DNA of 64,000 nt from Ziziphus jujuba (taxonomy: Eukaryota; Streptophyta; Magnoliopsida; Rosales; Rhamnaceae): NCBI RefSeq assembly GCF_031755915.1, contig NC_083390.1, forward strand, positions 26,671,001 to 26,735,000. The letters run 5' to 3'. Position 1 is the stretch's first letter; each line of letters begins with the position of its first letter. The translations under genes were made by a program, and so were the position numbers. The notes under the pieces were generated by a model. It saw nothing but the letters and a program-made list of their open reading frames with translations, was not told the origin of the DNA and searched no databases. Of this stretch, positions 58,197 through 64,000 are shown in pieces.

Positions 58197-59286
58197 TCAC
58201 GGTTTGGGGGTGTTTTCAAAAGTGGAAGATCAATTCCAAGTGGCTGGAGAAACAATCCTACCTATGAAAGCAAGCCAAAGCCGAAGGTGGGAGAAGAAAG
58301 CACCAATCGGCTAAAAAGGGCGCCGAAAGCCGAATCTGTCCAAGCGCATAAAAATGAGGTAAAATCTGACCCTAAACCTTCAAGATCAAGAGATATTATT
58401 TGTTTTAAGTGCCAGGGATGAGGACACATCCCTAACCAATGCCCGAATAGAAGGATCATGGTGTTGAAGGGTAATGGTGAGCTAGAATTGGAAAGTGAAG
58501 AAAGTGGTGATGAAACCGAGCAAGAGGAGGAGGAAGAGCTTAAAGGTGAGGTTGAAACTTTGAATGCTTCCCATGCTGAATTAAGCTTGGTTTCTAGGAG
58601 AGTGCTGGCTGCATAAAAAGATGAGGATGAAATTCAAAGAGAGAACATCTTCCACACCTGATGTGAAATCCAAGGTAAGATTTGTAATAGGATTATTGAT
58701 AGTGGAAGTTGTACAAATGTAATTAGTAACATTGTGGTTGATAAATTAGGCTTAACAACTATTAAACATATAGAACCATATAGGTGAGATGAAAGTTAAT
58801 AAATAAGCCAAAGTAAAATTCAGCATTGATAGATATGTGGATGTGGTTTTGTTTGATGTTGTGCCTATGCATGCGAGACATATTTTACTTGGTAGGCCTT
58901 GGCAAGATGATAGAGATGTTGTTTATTATGGTAGAAAGAATAGTATTGCTTTTAGATTTAAAGGTAAAAAGGTCAATATGGAGGCATTAACTCCTAAAGA
59001 GGTGTACAAAGATCAAATATAAATATAACAAAGGAGGGTGGCTGAACAACTAAAGGAGAGAACTAGAATGGCCCCCACAACAACAACACCCATCCAAGGA
59101 GTCCAAGCCGTGCAAGACCAACTAGGTAAGTGCTCTAAGACTCAAATTGAGTGGAAAAATCATGAGAAAGCTGAATGTGGAGTGAAAAAAATGGAGAAAC
59201 ACGAGAGCCATTATGAGAAACCTGAGAGAAAAGGAAGTTGTGTAGTGGCCGAGAGAGAGAAAGGAAAAGAAAGAAAAGAAAGGTAA
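58197..59286 (+). pseudogene. gag nucleocapsid and protease of G9
   Basis: Basic linker (SGRSIPSGWRNNPTYESKPK), zinc knuckle CFKCQG-stop-GHIPNQC with the same TGA as G5, an acidic segment, the protease DSGSCTNVISN, then after a deletion VPMHARHILLGRPWQDD and a Lys/Glu-rich linker ending near 59286. Additional stops at about 58614 and 58660. The start of gag is absent. Similarity to G2 is high (VGEESTNRLKR, ESVQAHKNEVKSDPKPSRSR). Confidence 0.86.
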
Positions 59287-59301
59287 AATAAAAATTTTTA
59301 T

Positions 59302-59970
59302 TTGAGTTTTGGTGATGTTAATAAAGCAATTTTGAATAAGAAATCATTGCTGATTATAATTTATAAAGATGTTTATTTAAAGATGTTTTTATTGTATATA
59401 ATTTTATCTGCATTGTTGAAAGCTTTACTTAGTGGAAATTTGAAAATTTGGGAAAGATTGTTTGCTACTATTAAGTGTGATTTTTGCCAAAATGAGCTTG
59501 TGTTTCTAGTATTTGTTGTGATAGTGTTTAACCCAAGAGAATTTGTTTGGTTGCATTTAAGAAAGGAGAGATTTCCCAAGCAATTAATGTCCAAGCTTAT
59601 GCCATGTAGGGATGGTACTTTCCAAGTCTTGGAGCGGACTAATGAAAATACCTTTCAAGAGGAGGGGAATGATGTGAATAAGCCCGTGCCCGCACAACCG
59701 ACAACCCGCTGGGGTGCTGATCCGATACGGATGAAGACGGGGCTGATCACTAGGGCTCAAGCTAAGAGTTTTAGGGAAAACCTTGCTGAATTTATCCAGG
59801 GAGTAATTCATACTCAAGAGGGCTTGTCCACACCTAAAGATCCAAGACTTGTTTTGAGCATACAGGTGGTGGAAGCCGATACGAACCCGCATAGCGGTTT
59901 TGGTGCATTTATGGAGTTTAAGCAGCATGGAATGATTCCAATGCTTCATGAATTCAATACATATGTCTAA
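59302..59970 (+). pseudogene. Rearranged pol of G9: open 222-codon frame running into the LTR
   Basis: Uninterrupted frame. Residues 1-35 are the pre-RT segment (MSFGDVNKAILNKKS, YKDVYLKM). Residues 36-55 are an integrase piece (LSALLKALLSGNLKIW). Residues 56-75 are the RT end (RLFATIKCDFCQNELVFL, FVV). From about 76 comes the integrase C-terminus (VFNPREFVWLHLRKERFPKQ, FQVLERTNENT), shortened by about 35 residues relative to G5. QEEGND is encoded over the PPT. About 100 more residues lie in the LTR: GADPIRMKTGLITRAQAKSF, DPRLVLSIQVVEADT, MIPMLHEFNTYV, stop at 59968-59970. No catalytic site is present. The frame may be open by chance or recent origin. Confidence 0.82.
59657..59669 (+). promoter_or_regulatory. 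Polypurine tract of G9
   Basis: AAGAGGAGGGGAA directly before TGATGTG. Confidence 0.88.
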
Positions 59971-60793
59971 GAGGTCATAGAATCAAGTCAAGGCAGAATC
60001 AAAGGAATCCAAAAAGGACTTGTATGGACAGCATCTCAATTTGGCCGAAAATGTGTTGTTTAGCCGCTGACTTTGACTTTTCTTCTTGTTTGACTTATTC
60101 CAATCAAGGGGCAACGTGTGGGGATCATTATTAATCATATTTTTCATCCTAAATGGCATATGGAAGCTGATTTGGAGCCGAAACAAGCTGGAGATTGGTC
60201 AAAGATACCTTAGTAGTCAAACTAGTCAACTAGTTTCCTAATTTGATTTTGACTTTTTGTTTTAGGAAATTAGTCTTTTATTTGGTTTCAATTTATTTAT
60301 TTTCTGGACAAATCAACTTAGGAAAGTTATTATTTTATTATTTTCATTGTAAATTAATTAATTCCTAATTCAAAATAAAGGAATTAATTAATCCAAATTA
60401 GATTAGGGAAGGAGGTGAATTTCGGCCAAGCTAGGTTTCCTATTCTTTGGTAGCTGGTTTTACCTATTGTAATTAGGGTTTAATTTGTTTTCTTTTAGCC
60501 TATAAAAGGGTTGTTTTTCAAGAAGAACACACCATTAATAATATTCAAAATTTATTTTGTGAGATTGAATTTCTTCTTGTTCTTTTGAACACCTAAAACA
60601 CCATTAGAGAGTGAGTGTTTTTGTTTTAACTTATCAATAGGACTTCCATCACATATTGCGGCATCTTCATTATACACCAAGGCTTCTAATCACAGGTTGG
60701 TAAGGGTTCAAGGTAACCATTAGTACTTGAACAGAATTTGATCCAATCTAATATAATACGGGTTTAGGAGCAGGTCGTCCTAGGTTCGTATCA
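59670..60793 (+). repeat. 3' LTR of G9
   Basis: 1124 bp, TGATGTG to CGTATCA. The coding tail covers its first 300 bp. The inverted repeat GGAATTAATT and a good TATA box follow. Confidence 0.88.
60501..60508 (+). promoter_or_regulatory. TATA box in G9 LTR
   Basis: TATAAAAG in CCTATAAAAGGG, the best match among the LTRs; transcription would start about 30 bp on, marking the U3/R border. Confidence 0.6.
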
Positions 60794-60870
60794 ATGATTT
60801 TTCTATCTATCAATAACTGCATGCATTGCACGGTGGATGTGAAGAAGTAGACCATTATCTTGGCAATAAT
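60794..60870 (-). pseudogene. rbcL: rbcL internal fragment (Rubisco large subunit), plastid-derived
   Basis: On the minus strand [19 protein letters not shown] then IDR and a stop where Gln is usual (CAG to TAG), then KNH. This is the well-known Rubisco large-subunit stretch upstream of the active-site loop region. Only about 25 codons. It is fused in frame to ycf2 at 60862-60871. Confidence 0.9.
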
Positions 60871-62187
60871 GGTCTAAAAAAGTATCTAAAAATATCAAAT
60901 TTAAATATTTGTATGCTGTCGAAGTAAGGAACCATGGCATATATGTCTGGAATATATTCCATTTTGAGAGAGTTGAAAAAGCACTATCTCGTTGAAAGGT
61001 TCTATACATCCGCCCTTTCTCAAGGAATTTCTTTAGACAAAGACCCCGTTTTTTCCTCTTTTTGGATGGTAAATATTTCTCAGAACATGGAGTGTGACTC
61101 AAACCCATGTTTGAATTGAAATTGAGATACTGATGCAAGTTTTTCCATTCTGAATTAGACAGATTCATATGTAAAAGAGGTTGCCAATAAGTTCGTTTAA
61201 AATTGACTATTTGTCCCTCTGTTATAAGTGTTCCAGAAATGTTTTCGATCTAGTAAATACCTCTATGAACGAATGGATCGGATCAAATTGGAAAATGGAA
61301 TGAGTCAATCATCCACTTTGGTATCTTATTGAACAAAAATGGTGATATTGTTCCTCCATTGATCAAGAATTTCGCTTTTTGGGAAGTATCATGATCATCC
61401 AATATGAAGGGTTTCCATTTTTTCAAATGAACGATTTGAAGACCTATTGATTCTAATAATTGATTGCAGAGTTGATCATTCGAACCTTTCAATTCATAGA
61501 TGTGGATCTCCGACCTATGGATGGGGATACTCCCAAAACTCACAAAGAAAAAAGGAAGTGAGTTAGACAAAAAGAGAAGAAACCTAAACAAAAAAAAGAA
61601 GTAACTTGGACAAAAAGAAATGAAGTGACTTAGTCAAATCTTTTTTGTCGATAATCTTAGACCAATTAATCAAATATTGATTAATACGTAATTGATTGAA
61701 CACTACTTGAAAATGAAAATGGCTCTGCTGCTCAAAAATGAAATGTTCCAAATGTTCTTGTAAATTCTTGCTCTCATTGGACCATTTTTATCTATATGCA
61801 TTAGGATCCTGATTCATGGATCTCTTAGTTTGAGAAATAAAAATAAGAGGATCGAACCATTTCTTCTAACTCTTGTTCAAATTTGATAAATGTTGGTTGA
61901 TCTTATATTTCCTTATAGTTCTACGATTCAGAGTATCATTTCCTATTTGATCCATTTGATTTCCATATTTGAAGTTGCGATTGGATCTATTCATTAAAAA
62001 GAATCGATTCAATACATTTCTTATGTAACCATAGGTGCTATATTGGATTTGAATCAGATTTCGGAACAATCTATATTGATTGACTGCCTCCATTATGTTA
62101 TTGCTAGCAAATACCACTATTTTTGGTTTTGTATCTTCCAAATCATTCCCGTATGAGGTCAGAACTCATTGTTTTCTGATCTTTCAA
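60871..62187 (-). pseudogene. ycf2: ycf2 fragment (plastid Ycf2 ATPase-like protein), plastid-derived
   Basis: Minus strand, several frames: [57 protein letters not shown], then [51 protein letters not shown], then [40 protein letters not shown] and LIFLDTFLD, where it switches to rbcL. Ycf2 is a very large chloroplast protein of the import-motor complex; this is about one fifth of it. Stops near 61865 and 61250 and a T-run frameshift show decay, though less than in NUPT 1. Confidence 0.9.
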
Positions 62188-63329
62188 TGATGCGAATCCA
62201 CCCGAGACTGCTCGACCAACAACCCGCTGGGGTGCTGATCCAATACAAATGAAGGTGGGGCCGATCACTAGGGCCCAAGCCAAGAGGTTCAAGGACAATC
62301 TTGCTGTCTTCATACAAGGAATAAGTCATAGCCAAGAGGGGTTGCCCTTATCTAAAGAACAAAGGCCTGTGTTACTCATACAAGCAATAGAAGCCAAAAC
62401 GGGGTCGGGTGACGTTTTTGGTAACAATAAAGAGGCCGGGTTGTATGAATTGGAACCCCATCTTTATGGATTCAATTCATATGGAGGATGAGTCATAGAA
62501 ACCAGCCAAAGCAGCTTCAATGCTGACCAACAAGGTGGTTTGCGCACAAAGGGAAGGAAAGGCCGGATTTGCTATTTTTCTTCGCGGGTTTTACTGTATT
62601 TTACTGTATTAACCTTTTCTCATACTTCCAAGCAAGGGCAACGTGGGGAACTTCACAATAAGCTTATTTGGCATCCTACAAAGCATATTGAAGCTGATTT
62701 GGAGATCAATTTGGTCAAAGAATAGTCAAACTCAAATTAGTCAAAAAGCTAGTATTATAGTTTCCTAATTTTATTCTACTTTTTGTTTTAGGAAACTACC
62801 TTTACTTTTTAAGTTTTATTTATTTATTTTCTGGATAAATAAGTTTAGGAAAGTTTTTATTTTATTATTTTCATTGTAAATTAATTAATTCCTAAATTCA
62901 AAATAAAGGAATTAATTAATCCAAATTAGTTTAGGAATATGAAAGTTTCGGCCAAGGTAGGATTCTCCATTGTGTGGCTGGTTTTTCCTAGGGTTTTTAG
63001 GGTTTATGTTGTTTCTTTCAAAGCCTATTTAAAGGCTTATTTTTCATTAATAAGATAACTTTAAACTTTGATTTGATTAAGAAAATACTTGTGAGATTAA
63101 TTATCTCTTTGTTCTTTGAGAACACCTAAAAAACCATTAGAGAATTGGTTGTTTTAGCTTGACTTATCAATAGGTTTTCCATCCCCTATTGTGGCGTCTA
63201 CATTATACCAAGGTTTCTAACCACAGGTTGGTTAGGGGTTGAGGTCCATTCCATTAGAACTTGAACTTAATTAAAGATCCGGGCTAATATAATACGGGTT
63301 TAGGAGTAGGTCGTCCTAGGTTCGTATCA
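62188..63329 (+). repeat. 5' LTR of G10
   Basis: 1142 bp, TGATGCG to CGTATCA, the least damaged LTR. It carries the polyprotein-tail frame (GADPIQMKVGPITRAQAKRF to LYGFNSYGG, stop at 62489-62491) although a 5' LTR is never translated as such, the GGAATTAATT inverted repeat near 62880-62920 and a TATA-like TATTTAAA at 63026-63033. Confidence 0.9.
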
Positions 63330-63331
63330 TT

Positions 63332-63343
63332 TGGTATCAGAGC
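63332..63343 (+). promoter_or_regulatory. Primer-binding site of G10 (initiator-Met tRNA)
   Basis: TGGTATCAGAGC, a perfect 12-nt complement of the plant initiator-Met tRNA 3' end, two bases after the LTR. Confidence 0.93.
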
Positions 63344-64000
63344 TAAATTTTGTTCAGGTTTGATCTATCTTTATTTGCTTTATTTGTTTTTTGTGTTATT
63401 CTGCAATTTTAGCATTAGGTTAAGGTTGCATCCATCCCATACACGTTCAGCATCTTAAAAAAAAAAAAAAAAAAAATTAATTCCTAGTTGAATTAGGATT
63501 TCCTAGTTTTATCGTATTTTTGTTTCCTAGTTTGTTGGTTGTCTTTTATCATTGTTCTTGTTAATTTGGTTTTTGTTGATTTTTCTTTGCTGTTTTAGTC
63601 TTAAATATTTGCATTCATATATTCAAAAAAAAAAAAAAAAAGTTTGCGGCAACATTTAAAAAAAAAAAAAAAAAAACTGCACATTTTGTTTATTTGGAGG
63701 TCACGGGTTTGGTGTTTGTTTTGGAGTTGGAATTGCAATTTTGGTAATTGTTCTTGCTACTGCAGTTGTTTATGTTCTGTGAGTGAAAAAAAAAAAAAAA
63801 AAAAAGAAGGTAAAGCCGAATAAAAAATTAAAAAAAAAAGAAGAAAAACAAATATTTCGGTTTGTTGGAGTTTGATTTGTTTGCTGAAAATTTGTTGGAG
63901 CTGCTGGTTTTTTATTATTTATTCAATATTTGAGTTGCTGGAGAATTATTTTTGCTGCTGGATATTTGGATTTTGGGTGCTTAAATTATTTGGATTAAAA
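63344..64000 (+). other. Untranslated leader of G10
   Basis: Non-coding, with four long A runs (about 63457, 63625, 63658 and 63788) and GTTGCTGGAG-type motifs complementary to the CAGCAAC motifs of minus-strand leaders. Gag start not reached. Confidence 0.75.

Larger units (their letters stand above)
58197..60793 (+). mobile_element. G9: Ty3/gypsy element, plus strand, 5' half missing
   Basis: Starts within the gag nucleocapsid region and runs through protease, rearranged pol, PPT and a complete 3' LTR. Fused head to head to G8. Its 3' edge abuts plastid rbcL sequence (ATGAT next to the LTR); no matching duplication exists on the truncated side. Confidence 0.87.
60794..62187. other. NUPT 2: rearranged plastid insertion (rbcL piece fused to ycf2)
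   Basis: About 1.4 kb of plastid DNA between the G9 LTR and the G10 LTR. Two genes that lie far apart in plastomes are joined in the same orientation, so the fragment was assembled from separate pieces or rearranged after entry. Confidence 0.88.
62188..64000 (+). mobile_element. G10: 5' end of a Ty3/gypsy element, plus strand, continuing past the window
   Basis: Complete 5' LTR, perfect PBS and about 650 bp of leader; gag would begin beyond 64000. Inserted into ycf2 of NUPT 2. The five bases before it are TTCAA, the duplication to be looked for after its 3' LTR. Confidence 0.88.

Overview
The window is plant nuclear DNA, almost certainly from a flowering plant. It is AT-rich, has no recognisable host gene, and consists of nested, broken transposable elements plus two insertions of plastid DNA (NUPTs). 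Nearly every reading frame is a decayed element gene. Names used below: G1-G10 are copies of one Ty3/gypsy-like LTR retrotransposon family, P1-P2 are Ty1/copia fragments, C0-C4 are CACTA (En/Spm-like) DNA transposon pieces.

Layout. 1-202 is a CACTA-like end (C0). 203-1616 is copia pol (P1). 1617-5307 is CACTA C1. 5308-21268 is a large NUPT collinear with the plastid small single-copy region: ndhD, ccsA, trnL-UAG, rpl32, ndhF, then the ycf1 piece found beyond the IR/SSC border. Its ndhF is split at 10684-19108 by a three-LTR composite gypsy array (G1+G2, minus strand) bounded by the 5-bp duplication GTATG. 21269-22600 is copia P2. 22600-23993 is AT-rich, internally repeated DNA. 23994-29080 is G3 (minus), 29081-32129 is a tandem hairpin array from a CACTA end (C4), and 32130-35911 repeats the 23-26 kb block together with its retrotransposon (G4). 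35912-39843 is G5 (plus). 39844-44166 is CACTA C2. 44167-50790 is G6 (minus), the only copy with remnants of every pol domain. 50791-53680 is CACTA C3. 53681-58196 holds G7 and G8 (minus), and 58197-60793 holds G9 (plus). 60794-62187 is a second, rearranged NUPT (rbcL fused to ycf2). 62188-64000 is the 5' LTR, primer-binding site and leader of G10, which runs off the window.

The gypsy family has LTRs of about 1.12-1.14 kb (TGATGCG...CGTATCA on the coding strand), a primer-binding site matching initiator-Met tRNA, and a polypurine tract AAGAGGAGGGGAA. Three points stand out. First, the terminal polyprotein frame runs through the polypurine tract about 100 codons into the LTR. Second, six copies share one deletion joint fusing the reverse-transcriptase palm directly to the integrase C-terminus, which removes RNase H and the integrase core. 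Third, a subset (G2, G5, G9) has a further rearrangement placing an integrase piece before the RT piece. These look like a non-autonomous lineage that depended on a complete relative such as an undamaged G6.

Order of events that can be read: plastid DNA entered a CACTA/copia-rich region; gypsy elements then inserted into it; unequal recombination, microhomology deletions, inverted fusions and at least one segmental duplication followed. No working gene is expected here. The least damaged features are the G10 LTR/PBS, an open 222-codon frame in G9, the plastid rpl32 frame and the trnL-UAG copy.
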